A stretch of DNA of 64,000 bases, taken from the NCBI GenBank assembly GCA_041390125.1, contig JAWKQN010000015.1:1-64000 (forward strand), written 5' to 3'. The position numbers and the translations under genes were made by a program. The stretch comes from Gemmatimonadota bacterium (GTDB lineage: Bacteria; Gemmatimonadota; Gemmatimonadetes; Longimicrobiales; Gaopeijiaceae). Under the pieces are notes generated by a model. The model did no database searches. It was not told where the DNA came from and saw nothing but the letters and a program-made list of their open reading frames with translations. Positions 16,897 through 25,785 of this stretch are shown piece by piece; position 1 is the first letter of the stretch; every line of letters starts with the position of its first letter.

Positions 16897-18015
16897 GTGA
16901 AGCTCACGCGCTTCGAGATGGAGCGGTACCAGTCGACGTTCGAGCACCGCGTCCGCTACAACCTCTCCGAGAGCGGCGTCCACCCCCTCAACACGGCCGA
17001 GCTGCTGGAGCTGGCGGGCAGCGACGTGGACCTGCTGTCCATCCGGCACGAATACGGGCAGTCCAACGGCTCCGACGCGCTGCGGGCGCGGATCGCGGCG
17101 CTCTATCCCGGCGCCAGCGAACGCGGCGTGCTCGTCACCGTGGGCGGGGCCGAGGCCAACTTCACGGCGGCCTGGCACCTGATGGAGCAGGGCCAGAAGG
17201 TGGCGGTGATGGTCCCCAACTACATGCAGGTGCCGGGGATGCTCGAGACCTTCGGCGCCGAGGTGCTCACCTTCCCGTTGCTGGAGGAGACCGGCTGGCA
17301 GCCCGACCTGGACCGCTTGCGCGCGTGCCTGGAGCAGGGCGCCCGCTTCATCCTGGTCACCAACCCCAACAACCCCACGGGCGCCATCCTCACCGAGGCG
17401 TCGATGGACGCCATCGTGCGCGAAGCCGACCGCTTCGGGGCGTGGATCCTGGCCGACGAGGTCTACAAGGGCGCCGAGCTGGACGGCAACGAGACGCCGT
17501 CCTTCTTCGGCCGCGGCGAGCGCATCCTCGTCACCAATTCCCTCTCCAAGGCCTACGGGCTGCCCGGGCTGCGCATCGGATGGATCGTGGGACCCGAGCA
17601 GATCCGGGAAGACCTGTGGAGCCGCACCGACTACACCACCATCACGCCGGCCACGCTGTCCGACCTGTTGGCCACGCTGGCGCTGGAGCCCGCCACCCGG
17701 GAGCGCATCCGCACACGCACGCGCTCCATCCTGACGCGCAACCTGCCGCTGCTGATCGAGTGGATGGAGGGTCAGCAGGGGCTGTTCTCCTACCGGCCGC
17801 CGCAGGCCGGTGCGATCTGCTACGTGCGCTACGACGCGCCCGTGAACTCCACCGAGCTGGCCGAGCGACTGCGCACGGAGGACGACGTGCTGGTGGTGCC
17901 CGGCGACCACTTCGGCATGGACCACCACCTGCGCATCGGGATCGGACCGCCCGCCGAGCTGCTGCTCGAGGGCCTGGAGCGGATGGCGCGCCAGTTCGAG
18001 GCGGCGCGCGCCTGA
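16897..18015 (+). CDS. PLP-dependent class I/II aminotransferase
   Basis: 372 residues. The PLP lysine is K218 in N-S-L-S-K-A-Y-G-L-P-G-L-R-I-G-W; N-P-N-N-P-T-G is at 156-162 and the PLP-nitrogen Asp is D187 (L-A-D-E-V-Y). GTG start with GGAGAG 5 nt upstream. The family transfers amino groups between an amino acid and a 2-oxo acid. The nearest pattern is the subgroup often annotated as aspartate or capreomycidine-synthase-like aminotransferase, but the substrate cannot be fixed. It appears monocistronic; a possible small gene converges 4 nt downstream. Confidence 0.9.
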   Translation: MKLTRFEMERYQSTFEHRVRYNLSESGVHPLNTAELLELAGSDVDLLSIRHEYGQSNGSDALRARIAALYPGASERGVLVTVGGAEANFTAAWHLMEQGQKVAVMVPNYMQVPGMLETFGAEVLTFPLLEETGWQPDLDRLRACLEQGARFILVTNPNNPTGAILTEASMDAIVREADRFGAWILADEVYKGAELDGNETPSFFGRGERILVTNSLSKAYGLPGLRIGWIVGPEQIREDLWSRTDYTTITPATLSDLLATLALEPATRERIRTRTRSILTRNLPLLIEWMEGQQGLFSYRPPQAGAICYVRYDAPVNSTELAERLRTEDDVLVVPGDHFGMDHHLRIGIGPPAELLLEGLERMARQFEAARA

Positions 18016-18019
18016 GGGA

Positions 18020-18220
18020 TCAGCGGTCGTGCAGCCAGCGCTCGAGGCGCCACAGCGCGGCCACGTAGCGGGCCGCTTCCTCCCGGTCCTCGGCAGGCGC
18101 GGCCTCCGCCAGCGCCGTGGCCCGGTCGAGATCGCGGGAGATGGAGTCGGCGGTCGCGGACACCCAGAGCCGGTGCAGCTCCCGGATGGTCTCGCTCGAT
18201 GTGGACGGGTTCAACGTCAA
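18020..18220 (-). CDS. Possible small hypothetical protein
   Basis: A frame of about 66 codons ending 4 nt from the aminotransferase stop, on the opposite strand. The sequence (R-E-L-H-R-L-W near the start, E-E-A-A-R-Y-V-A-A-L-W-R-L-E-R-W-L-H-D-R at the end) uses strongly GC-ending codons like the real genes around it and predicts an amphipathic helical protein. The start is uncertain: a TTG at 18220 with a weak GGA site is the best that avoids the D-aminoacylase promoter. It could be the surviving 3' end of a longer gene. Confidence 0.4.
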   Translation of the reverse strand: MTLNPSTSSETIRELHRLWVSATADSISRDLDRATALAEAAPAEDREEAARYVAALWRLERWLHDR

Positions 18221-18286
18221 GGCTTGGTCCGCTGCACGTTCCCACCCCCGGGCCGCGTCGGGGCGACTGCCCCCCTGGACCGACGG

Positions 18287-18306
18287 ATCGGCCAAAATAG
18301 GCCGAT
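18287..18306. promoter_or_regulatory. Perfect inverted repeat before the D-aminoacylase gene
   Basis: ATCGGCC-AAAATA-GGCCGAT: perfect 7-base arms around an A/T-only 6-base centre, rare in this GC-rich DNA, 37 nt upstream of the ATG at 18344. The geometry suits a dimeric repressor binding across the promoter; the centre could also overlap a -10 element. The regulator is unknown. Confidence 0.45.
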
Positions 18307-18343
18307 TCCCTACCCCACGACAGGTGAAGGAGACCCCCGCCGG

Positions 18344-20041
18344 ATGCGGACCCGACGCCACACCGGAGCCGCCCTGGCGGCCCTGCTCCTCCTGGCCGTG
18401 CCCGCGGCCGGGCAGGAGCCGTTCGACCTCCTGATCGAGGGCGGCCGCGTCCTCGACGGCACGGGCAATCCCTGGTTCCAGGCGGACGTGGGCGTCCGGG
18501 ACGGCCGGATCGTGGCCGTGGGCCGCCTGCAGGGGCAGCCTGCCCGGCGGGTGCTCGACGCCCGCGGGCGCATGGTCGCTCCCGGCTTCATCGACCTGCA
18601 CTCCCACGCCGACGACCACTTCCCGGGACGCGAGCCGTCCGGGCTACGCTCGCCGGACGCCCGCCGGCGGGCCGCCCCCAACGTGGTGGCACAAGGGGTC
18701 ACCACGGTCGTGGTCAACCAGGACGGGCGCTCGTTCTGGCCGATCGCCGAGCAGCGGGCCACGCTGGAGCGACTCGGCTTCGGACCCAACACGCTGCTGA
18801 TGGTGGGACACGGCGAGGTCCGCCGGCAGGTGCTGCGGGACGACGTGGAGCGCCCGGCGACGCCGGAGGAGGTGGCGCGTATGCGCGCCCTGGTGCGCCA
18901 GGGCCTCGAGGAAGGGGCGGTGGGCCTGTCCGCCGGTCTCGAGTACGTCCCCGGCCGCTTCAGCACCACCGACGAGGTCGCGGCGCTCGCGGAGGAGCTG
19001 GTGCCCTTCGACGGCGTCTACATCTCGCACGAGCGCAGCGAGGGCTCCGATCCCATGTGGTTCTGGCCCAGCCAGGACGCGGCGGGCCCGCCCACGCTGC
19101 TCGACGCCGTGATGGAGACGATCGAGATCGGGCGTCGGAGCGGTGCGCGCGTGGTGGCCTCGCACATCAAGGCCAAGGGCGCGCACTACTGGGGCTCGTC
19201 GGGTGCGGCCATCCAGCTCATCGAGCGCGCGCGCGCCGAGGGCGTGCGCGTGTGGGCCGACCAGTACCCGTACGCCACGTCGGGCTCGGACGGCAGCACG
19301 GTGCTCATCCCGTCCTGGGTGTTCCGGGCACCGGCGCGTCAGGAGCCCGACCGCACCGCGGAGCTGGAGCGCGCGCTCGCCGCGCCGGCCACGGCCGCCC
19401 GCGTGCGCTCCGACATCGCGCACGAGATCCGGCGGCGCGGCGGCGCCGACCGCGTGGTGGTCTTCGATCATCCGCGCGCGGACTTCATCGAGAAGAGCCT
19501 CGCGGAGGTGGCAGCCATCCTGGGACAGGATCCGGTCGAGGCCGCGCTGTCCCTGCAGCGCCTCGGGGACCCGAAGCGATCCGGCGGTGGACGCGTGCGC
19601 GGGTTCTCGCTCTCGGAGCTGGACGTGGAGGCCTATGCGGCGCAGCCGTGGGTCGCGACCGCATCCGACGGCGGCATCGCGCTGCCGGAGGACGGACCCG
19701 CCGTGCACGCGCGCTTCTACGGCACCTTCCCGCGCAAGATCCGTCACTACGCGTTGTCCCGCGGCGTGCTGTCGCTGGAGGACGCCATCCGCTCCATGAC
19801 GTCGCTGCCCGCGCAGATCCTCGGCCTGCGCGACCGCGGCCTCGTGCGCGAGGGCATGGCGGCCGACCTGGTGGTCTTCGACCTCGAGCGCATCACGGAC
19901 CGGGCCACCTTCAGCGACCCGCACCAGTACGCGGAGGGCATCGAGCTGGTCCTCGTGGGCGGGGTGCCCGTGGTGGAGGAGGGAGCGCTCACCTGGGCCC
20001 TGCCCGGCCGGCTGCTCACCAGGGACGGGGGGAACCGGTAG
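18344..20041 (+). CDS. N-acyl-D-amino-acid deacylase (secreted D-aminoacylase-type amidohydrolase)
   Basis: 565 residues. A signal peptide (1-23, ending A-A-G-Q) is followed by the amidohydrolase fold. The metal-binding H86-x-H88 lies in A-P-G-F-I-D-L-H-S-H-A-D-D; further family marks include Y-I-S-H-E-R-S-E-G, A-S-H-I-K-A-K-G, and a late A-S-D-G-G active-site Asp. These enzymes release free D-amino acids from N-acyl forms, for example from peptidoglycan fragments. ATG start with AAGGAG 11 nt upstream. Its TAG stop shares its last base with the GTG of the AAA+ gene, so the two are strongly coupled. A second, divergent family member lies at 59996-61741. Confidence 0.9.
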   Translation: MRTRRHTGAALAALLLLAVPAAGQEPFDLLIEGGRVLDGTGNPWFQADVGVRDGRIVAVGRLQGQPARRVLDARGRMVAPGFIDLHSHADDHFPGREPSGLRSPDARRRAAPNVVAQGVTTVVVNQDGRSFWPIAEQRATLERLGFGPNTLLMVGHGEVRRQVLRDDVERPATPEEVARMRALVRQGLEEGAVGLSAGLEYVPGRFSTTDEVAALAEELVPFDGVYISHERSEGSDPMWFWPSQDAAGPPTLLDAVMETIEIGRRSGARVVASHIKAKGAHYWGSSGAAIQLIERARAEGVRVWADQYPYATSGSDGSTVLIPSWVFRAPARQEPDRTAELERALAAPATAARVRSDIAHEIRRRGGADRVVVFDHPRADFIEKSLAEVAAILGQDPVEAALSLQRLGDPKRSGGGRVRGFSLSELDVEAYAAQPWVATASDGGIALPEDGPAVHARFYGTFPRKIRHYALSRGVLSLEDAIRSMTSLPAQILGLRDRGLVREGMAADLVVFDLERITDRATFSDPHQYAEGIELVLVGGVPVVEEGALTWALPGRLLTRDGGNR

Positions 20042-21534
20042 TGCCGCTCCGCGACGCCGCCCACGAGCTGGGCCTGCTCGTCCGCTCCCGCCATCCGCTG
20101 CTCGTCCTGGACTCGACGGACGACGAGCGCCTGCGCACGCTCCTGCACCACGTCACCGACGCGGTCGGCGTGCCGCTCTTCACCTGGTCGCGCGTGCGCG
20201 GGCTCACGCGGGCGGGCGCGAGCGCCGCGGTGTACGGGACGGACGATCCGGGCGCGGCCCTCGGCCACGTGTCCGCCAGCACCGTGACCGCGCTCTACCA
20301 CTTCCCGGGGCTGGCTCCGCTGCTGCGGGGCAACGCGGCCCTGGAGGCCCGCTTCCAGGAAGCGGTGGCGCGGGCCCGGGCCCACAGATCCACTCTGGTG
20401 GTCACCGGACCCGACGTGGATCTGCCGGAAGCCGTGACGCCCCACATCACGCGCTTCCAGATGCCCGCTCCCTCCGAGGCGGAGCTGCGCGGCCTGCTCT
20501 CCCAACTGATCCGCGACCTCTCGGCACGTCAGCACGTGGAGGTGGCGGTCACCCCGGCGGAGCTGACGCGCCTGCTCCGCCCGCTCGAGGGGCTCACGCT
20601 GCTCGAGGCGGAGAAGATCCTGACCAAGGCCATCGTGGAGGATGGGCGCCTGGGCGTCGAGGACATCCGACACGTCATCGACGCCAAGAAGCAGGTCATC
20701 GAGCGCGAGGGGCTGCTGGAATACTACCCGTTGGAGGAGGCGCAGACGGAGATCGCGGACCTCGTCCGCCTCAAGGACTGGCTGCGCAAGCGCAAGGCGG
20801 TGCTGCAGGATCCGGCCGCCGCGCAGCGCTTCGGGCTGGAGTTCCCGCGCGGCATGCTGCTCCTGGGAGTGCCCGGGTGCGGGAAGAGCCTGTGCGCCAA
20901 GGCGGTGGCGGCGGAGTGGCAGCTGCCATTGCTCAAGCTCGACCCCTCCAACCTCTACAACAAGTACATCGGGGAGAGCGAGAAGAACTTCAAGCGCGCC
21001 ATGGAGGCCGCGGAGCGCATGGCACCGGTGGTCCTGTGGATCGACGAGCTGGAGAAGGCGTTCGCCGAAGGCGGCTCCGAGGACGGCGGGGTGTCCACCC
21101 GCATCCTGGGGAGCTTCCTGTCCTGGATGCAGGAGCGAAAGGGCGAGGTCTTCGTGGTGGCCACCGCCAACCAGATCGCGCGTGTCCCCCCCGAGCTGCT
21201 CCGCAAAGGCCGCTTCGACGAGATCTTCTTCGTGGATCTTCCACCCGCGGAGGTGCGCCGCGACATCCTGCGCATCCACCTGGCGAAGCGCGGCCACGAT
21301 CCGGCCGGCTTCGACCTGGACGGTCTGGCCGCGCGCAGCGACGGCTTCAGCGGCGCCGAGCTGGAGCAGGTGGTGGTGGCGGCGCTCTTCAGCGCCTTCT
21401 CCGCCAGGCAGCCCCTGACGGACGGCGGTCTGCACGCCGAGATCGACGGCACCCTGCCGCTGTCGGTCACGATGGCCGAGCGCGTGGCCGAGATGCGCGC
21501 GTGGGCGCGGGATCGGGCGGTGCCGGCGAACTGA
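20041..21534 (+). CDS. AAA+ ATPase, Ycf46-like
   Basis: 497 residues. Residues 1-230 form the poorly conserved N-terminal half typical of Ycf46-type proteins (L-L-V-L-D-S-T-D-D-E near 20, V-T-G-P-D-V-D-L-P near 121). The AAA module follows: Walker A G276-V-P-G-C-G-K-S283, Walker B V-V-L-W-I-D-E at about 330-336, sensor A-T-A-N at 374-377 and an R-K-G-R-F-D-E-I-F arginine-finger block near 388. Function in bacteria is obscure; in cyanobacteria Ycf46 has been linked to inorganic-carbon and photosynthesis control. The GTG overlaps the D-aminoacylase stop by one base (TAGTG), suggesting co-translation but no obvious functional link. Confidence 0.88.
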   Translation: MPLRDAAHELGLLVRSRHPLLVLDSTDDERLRTLLHHVTDAVGVPLFTWSRVRGLTRAGASAAVYGTDDPGAALGHVSASTVTALYHFPGLAPLLRGNAALEARFQEAVARARAHRSTLVVTGPDVDLPEAVTPHITRFQMPAPSEAELRGLLSQLIRDLSARQHVEVAVTPAELTRLLRPLEGLTLLEAEKILTKAIVEDGRLGVEDIRHVIDAKKQVIEREGLLEYYPLEEAQTEIADLVRLKDWLRKRKAVLQDPAAAQRFGLEFPRGMLLLGVPGCGKSLCAKAVAAEWQLPLLKLDPSNLYNKYIGESEKNFKRAMEAAERMAPVVLWIDELEKAFAEGGSEDGGVSTRILGSFLSWMQERKGEVFVVATANQIARVPPELLRKGRFDEIFFVDLPPAEVRRDILRIHLAKRGHDPAGFDLDGLAARSDGFSGAELEQVVVAALFSAFSARQPLTDGGLHAEIDGTLPLSVTMAERVAEMRAWARDRAVPAN

Positions 21535-21557
21535 GGCGCCCTTCGTGCGCGGGCGCC
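21535..21557 (+). terminator. Hairpin just after the AAA+ gene stop
   Basis: Arms GGCGCCC (21535-21541) and GGGCGCC (21551-21557) form a 7-bp GC stem with a 9-nt loop starting at the base after the TGA. No T-run follows, so any termination is likely factor-assisted. Confidence 0.45.
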
Positions 21558-21642
21558 GCGGAGTGCCCACACTTGCGGATGTGCTGCGGTCGAGCTACAC
21601 CCAGGGTCGGGGCACGCATCCATCCACCGCCGTGCGCACCGC

Positions 21643-22824
21643 ATGCACCGTCCTGTCGTTCTCCTGTGTCTGGTGGCCGCCTGCGGCGGCGAGTCCACCG
21701 ATGCCCGCCCCAGCCGGGTGGACAGCGCCGGCGTCGAGCTGATCTCGAACGCCCGTCCTCTCTGGAGCGGGTCCGACGCGTGGCGGATCGGGCCGGCGCT
21801 GCTGACTCTCGGGAATGAACGCGAAGAGACGCAGCTGGGGGACGCAGTGCAGGCCCGCTGGGCCACCGATGGCAGCGTGTGGATCAGTGACCTGATCAAC
21901 GCGCGCATCCATCTCTACGGGCCGGACGGGGCGTGGGAGCGGAGCCTCGGCGGCCGCGGCGGTGGACCCGGGGAGTACCAGGGGTCACCGCTGCTGGCGC
22001 CGGTAGGATCCGACTCGATGGGCGTCAGTGACGGTGGAAGCCGGAGGCTCACCATCCTCGACCGGAGTGGGCTGCCCGCACGCACCCTCGACCTCCCCAA
22101 TGTCTCCCCGTACGGATTCAGCCTGCTCGGCCGGCGCTCGGACGGCAGACTCTTGCTCCAGGCGTCCTCCCTGATGTACGGGCCCGGGCCCGACGGTGCG
22201 CACTGGATCCCCGCTCCGCTCCTGATCCTGCGCTCCGATGGAGCCCCTCCCGATACCGTGCTGACCTACGACCATCACCATCTCGTGACCGCGGCCGGGC
22301 GCCCCGTCGTGACCTTCCTGGGCACCTGGGCGTCTCTCGCAACAGATGGCGATCTCGTCTTCGTAGGTCGGGGCGACCGCGCACGGGTGGACGTGCACGA
22401 CGCGGCCAGCGGAGTCCTGGTGCGCAGCCTGCGCTGGGCGCGGATTCCGGGCCTGGTCGACCAGGCGCTGAAGGACTCGATCCGCACCGAGATGCTCCAC
22501 CCGTATCCCCCTGCGCCTCCGTCCGTTGCTCGACAGTTCGACGCGATCTGGGCAAACACCTGGTGGCCGGAGCGCAGGCCGCTCTTCGAGCGTCTCGTCG
22601 TGGACCCGGGCGGCGCACTCTGGGTGGGCGTACACCAGGTCCAACGCCGCGGCGGCCGGACCTGGACGGTGTTCGATCCAACGGGGCTCTGGCTGGGCGA
22701 TGTCACGGCCCCGGAGGGCTTCGAGATCGAGCAGATCGGCGACGATGCGGTCCTCGGCATCTGGAAGGACGACCTGGACGTCTCCTGGGTGCAGGTGCGC
22801 AGGCTCGATCGTCAGGCGCGCTGA
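21643..22824 (+). CDS. 6-bladed beta-propeller lipoprotein
   Basis: 393 residues. A lipoprotein signal peptide ends in L-V-A-A-C14. The rest shows repeated beta-blade patterns (W-x-x-D-G-S-V-W-I-S-D, G-x-x-x-R-S-L-G-G-R-G-G-G-P-G-E-Y, S-D-G-G-S-R-R-L-T-I-L-D, G-G-A-L-W-V-G) characteristic of the NHL-like '6-bladed beta-propeller' proteins that are abundant in Gemmatimonadota and Bacteroidota. The G-G-P-G-E-Y segment is a hallmark of this group. Role unknown; usually assumed to be ligand or carbohydrate binding at the cell envelope. It stands alone, 108 nt after the AAA+ gene. Confidence 0.82.
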   Translation: MHRPVVLLCLVAACGGESTDARPSRVDSAGVELISNARPLWSGSDAWRIGPALLTLGNEREETQLGDAVQARWATDGSVWISDLINARIHLYGPDGAWERSLGGRGGGPGEYQGSPLLAPVGSDSMGVSDGGSRRLTILDRSGLPARTLDLPNVSPYGFSLLGRRSDGRLLLQASSLMYGPGPDGAHWIPAPLLILRSDGAPPDTVLTYDHHHLVTAAGRPVVTFLGTWASLATDGDLVFVGRGDRARVDVHDAASGVLVRSLRWARIPGLVDQALKDSIRTEMLHPYPPAPPSVARQFDAIWANTWWPERRPLFERLVVDPGGALWVGVHQVQRRGGRTWTVFDPTGLWLGDVTAPEGFEIEQIGDDAVLGIWKDDLDVSWVQVRRLDRQAR

Positions 22825-23000
22825 GGGTCCTGCGGCCGGATCCACCGACCTCCGCCGAGGCCGCAGGCGATCACGAAGGCAACCCCGGTCCCCGGGTCCG
22901 GGTGCGCATCGCACCGATTCCGTGGGGTGGATCGCGCTGCGGGAGTCGGCACGGGGCTCGCGGTAGGAGAAGCACTGTTCCCACTGCCGAGGAGGCCTGC

Positions 23001-23639
23001 ATGCGTTCCGACATCGTGCCCGGCGCGTCCTTTCCGGACTATGTCTTCCCCGATCACACCCGAGTGCCGCGACGTCTTTCCGATCTGCAGGGAGACGATC
23101 CCATGGTCGTGGTGCTGACACGTGGGGCCTTCTGTCCCAAGGACCGTGTGCACCACCAGGAGCTGGTGCGGTTCCATGCCCAGCTCGTGGTCGGCTTCAC
23201 GCGCATCGTGACCATCACCACCGACGACTGGCACACAGCCAACAACATGCGTCAGCAGCTCCACGCGCATTGGCCGTTCCTCCTCGACGAGGAGCGTCGG
23301 GTGCAGCAGGACCTCGAGATCGCGGAGTACACCGACGAGGAGCACGACGTCATGATCCCGCACACGCTCGTCCTGAACCCCGGGCTCGAGGTCGTCCGGG
23401 TCTTCAACGGCTACTACTACTGGGGACGCCCTTCCATGGCCGAGCTCCACGACGTGCTACGCCAGGCCACGCGAGCGGTCCGCGGGGACTGGGACCCCAC
23501 ACAGCCCGCGTTGCGCGCGGCCTGGGACCGCGGCGACAAGGACGCCTTTTATCCCTACGGGTCCAAGTCCATGGAGCGGACCCTTCTGGAGATGGCGGGC
23601 GCGGTCGATCAGTACGCCGGACGCGCGGACGTCGACTGA
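23001..23639 (+). CDS. Peroxiredoxin-like (AhpC/TSA fold) protein
   Basis: 212 residues. The start M-R-S-D-I-V-P-G-A-S-F-P-D-Y matches redoxin-fold proteins. The single Cys is C45 in L-T-R-G-A-F-C-P-K-D, in the place of the peroxidatic cysteine, although the preceding Pro/Thr motif is altered. There is no resolving Cys, so it would be a 1-Cys type. The F-L-L-D-E-E-R-R-V and L-N-P-G-L-E-V-V-R-V-F segments fit the thioredoxin fold. ATG with GAGGAG 6 nt upstream. Likely reduces peroxides, consistent with the oxidoreductases that follow; the altered motif leaves some doubt. Confidence 0.75.
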   Translation: MRSDIVPGASFPDYVFPDHTRVPRRLSDLQGDDPMVVVLTRGAFCPKDRVHHQELVRFHAQLVVGFTRIVTITTDDWHTANNMRQQLHAHWPFLLDEERRVQQDLEIAEYTDEEHDVMIPHTLVLNPGLEVVRVFNGYYYWGRPSMAELHDVLRQATRAVRGDWDPTQPALRAAWDRGDKDAFYPYGSKSMERTLLEMAGAVDQYAGRADVD

Positions 23640-23893
23640 CGTACGTGCGGCGTCCGCGACCGGGCGCGACGCTTCCGGCTCGACCTCCTCGGCCCCGCCC
23701 CCGGCGGCCCTCCACGGCACATGGCGGATTGTTTCGCCGCGACCGCCGCCGCACGGCACGGGGTCGCCGCGCGTCGACCTCCGGCGCGGGATCCGGAGAC
23801 CCGCGCCCGCGGAGCCTGACGCCCCGGCGTGGCCTCGATCGTGCGCCCCTGTCCAACGTTTCGTTCGTCCCGGCAGCTCGCAGGAGGCCACCC

Positions 23894-24700
23894 ATGGACG
23901 CAGCATCCACGCGTACGCTCCATACCGGCCGGGCCATGCCCGTGCTCGGGCTCGGTACCTGGAACCTCACGCACGACACGGCCGATACCGTGCGGGAGGC
24001 ACTGCGGCTCGGCTATCGCATGATCGACACGTCCGGCGACTACGGCTCGCAACCCGGTATCGGTGAGGCGTTGCGTACGTCCGAGGTCGACCGGGAGGAC
24101 ATCTTCCTGGTGGCCAAGGTGGAAGAGGACGAGGACGCGTTCGCCTCGACCCGCCGCAACCTGGACGAGATGGGGCGCGGGCACGCCGACCTGATGCTCG
24201 TCCATCGTCCGCCGCCCGACGGAGTGGGCGTGTCGTTGTGGGAGGGCCTGATCCGCGCCCGCGACGAGGGGCTGACCCGCGACATCGGCGTCAGCAACTA
24301 CACCGCCGACCAGATCGATGCGCTCGTGGAGCGCACGGGCGAGGTGCCTGTGGTCAATCAGGTGGAGTGGACCCCCTTCGGGTGGAGCGCGGACTTCCTG
24401 GACTACTGCCGTGGCAAGGACATCCTCATCCAGGCCTACAGTCCGCTGACACGAGCGGAGCGCCTGGATGACCCCCGGCTGGGCGAGATCGCCTCGGAGG
24501 TCCAGCAGACGCCCGCCCAGGTGCTGCTGCGCTGGCACCTGCAGCTCGGAGTGGTCCCGTTGCCCAAGGCCAACCAGGTGCCGCACCTCGAGGAGAACCT
24601 GGGTGCGTTCGGATTCGAGCTGGACGACGAGGCGATGAGCCGCGTGAGCGAGTTGAACGAGCACTACTCTGCGCTCGGCTCCCTCCCCTACGTCCAATGA
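23894..24700 (+). CDS. Aldo/keto reductase
   Basis: 268 residues, TIM-barrel AKR of the 2,5-diketo-gluconate reductase type. The catalytic tetrad is complete: D45, Y50 (D-T-S-G-D-Y), K75 (L-V-A-K-V) and H104 (L-V-H-R-P). The NADPH-binding end has P-L-P-K-A-N-Q where many relatives have I-P-K-S. It reduces aldehydes and ketones, typical of reactive-carbonyl detoxification. ATG with AGGAGG 7 nt upstream. Its TGA overlaps the SDR start by 4 bp (ATGA), so the two form an operon. Confidence 0.92.
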   Translation: MDAASTRTLHTGRAMPVLGLGTWNLTHDTADTVREALRLGYRMIDTSGDYGSQPGIGEALRTSEVDREDIFLVAKVEEDEDAFASTRRNLDEMGRGHADLMLVHRPPPDGVGVSLWEGLIRARDEGLTRDIGVSNYTADQIDALVERTGEVPVVNQVEWTPFGWSADFLDYCRGKDILIQAYSPLTRAERLDDPRLGEIASEVQQTPAQVLLRWHLQLGVVPLPKANQVPHLEENLGAFGFELDDEAMSRVSELNEHYSALGSLPYVQ

Positions 24701-25698
24701 GGCGCCGACTCGCGGGCCAGGTCGTGGTGCTGACAGGTGCATCCAGCGGGATCGGACTCTGTACGGCGCGCTACCTGGCCGTACGAGGGTGCCGGCTGGT
24801 GCTGACGGCCCGTTCCGCGGATGCGCTCGCCCAGGTGCGCCACGAGCTGGTGGAGGGGGGCGCCGAAGCCGAGGCCGTGCCCGCCGACGTGACCTCGGAG
24901 TCGGAGCTGCGCCGCGTGGCCGACACCGCCGTGGAGCGGTTCGGTCGGATCGACACCTGGGTGAACGGCGCGGCGGTCTACGCCCAGGCGGGTGTCTCCG
25001 ATCTTCCCCTGGACGACTATCGGCGCCTCATCGACGTCAACCTCGTGGGCACCATCAATGGAACCCGCCAGGCCCTCCGCGTCATGCGGCGCCAGGGCGA
25101 GGGGGTCGTCGTCCAGGTGTCGTCCATCGTCGCGCTGCGCGGCGCGCCCTGGGCGTCGGCGTATTCCGCCACCAAACAGGGCGTGGACGGCTTCACCGAG
25201 GGCGTACGGGCCGAGCTGTGGGGCACCGGTGTGCGCGTCTCCACGCTCTACCTGCCGGCCGTGGACACCCCCATCTACCAGCATGCGGCGGCGCGTCTCG
25301 GGACGGTCCCCCAACCACCTCCACCGGTGGCCGACCCGGAGCGGGTGGCCGCGGCGATCGCCGGGCTGGCCCGCACCGGACGTCGCCATCAGCACGTCGG
25401 TCGCTTCCATCTGCTGTACGCGGGGCCAAACCGCATCTCGCCGGCGCTCGGCGATTGGTTCGTACAGCATACGGTCGAGTTCACGCGTTCGGGACGGCCC
25501 GCCGGCTCCAACAACCTCCACGAGCCGACGGGCCTGCCTCCGCGGGTCCGGGGAGGCTGGCGCCAACGGGGTTGGCGCGGCGTCACGCTGACGGACACCG
25601 TCCGGGTCCTTCCCGTGGAGACCGCCCTGGGTGCGGCCGCACTCCTCCTCGGCGCCGTCTGGTCCGGGCGGAAGCTGTGGAACCACGTCCGCGGGTGA
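24697..25698 (+). CDS. SDR-family oxidoreductase with C-terminal hydrophobic segment
   Basis: 333 residues. A Rossmann core has T-G-A-S-S-G-I-G at 13-20, the N-G-A-A-V motif, Ser in Q-V-S-S-I, and the catalytic Y-S-A-T-K. The C-terminal extension of about 90 residues has N-N-L-H-E-P near 275 and a hydrophobic segment at about 310-326, unlike classic 250-residue SDRs. This longer form is often found in stress-gene clusters. Substrate unknown; NAD(P)-dependent. Coupled to the AKR by a 4-bp overlap. Confidence 0.9.
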   Translation: MRRRLAGQVVVLTGASSGIGLCTARYLAVRGCRLVLTARSADALAQVRHELVEGGAEAEAVPADVTSESELRRVADTAVERFGRIDTWVNGAAVYAQAGVSDLPLDDYRRLIDVNLVGTINGTRQALRVMRRQGEGVVVQVSSIVALRGAPWASAYSATKQGVDGFTEGVRAELWGTGVRVSTLYLPAVDTPIYQHAAARLGTVPQPPPPVADPERVAAAIAGLARTGRRHQHVGRFHLLYAGPNRISPALGDWFVQHTVEFTRSGRPAGSNNLHEPTGLPPRVRGGWRQRGWRGVTLTDTVRVLPVETALGAAALLLGAVWSGRKLWNHVRG

Positions 25699-25785
25699 CG
25701 CCGGCACTCGACCTGCGCCCGGGTCGCGTCCGGGCGCGGAGCCGATGGCCCCCGCTCCACGCCCGGTGACCACGACGACCGACGA

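Noticed and set aside
15486..18068. Long plus-strand open frame opposite apgM and running into the aminotransferase
   Set aside because: The apgM protein on the minus strand has complete catalytic motifs, and the aminotransferase uses a different plus-strand frame; this frame is a shadow.
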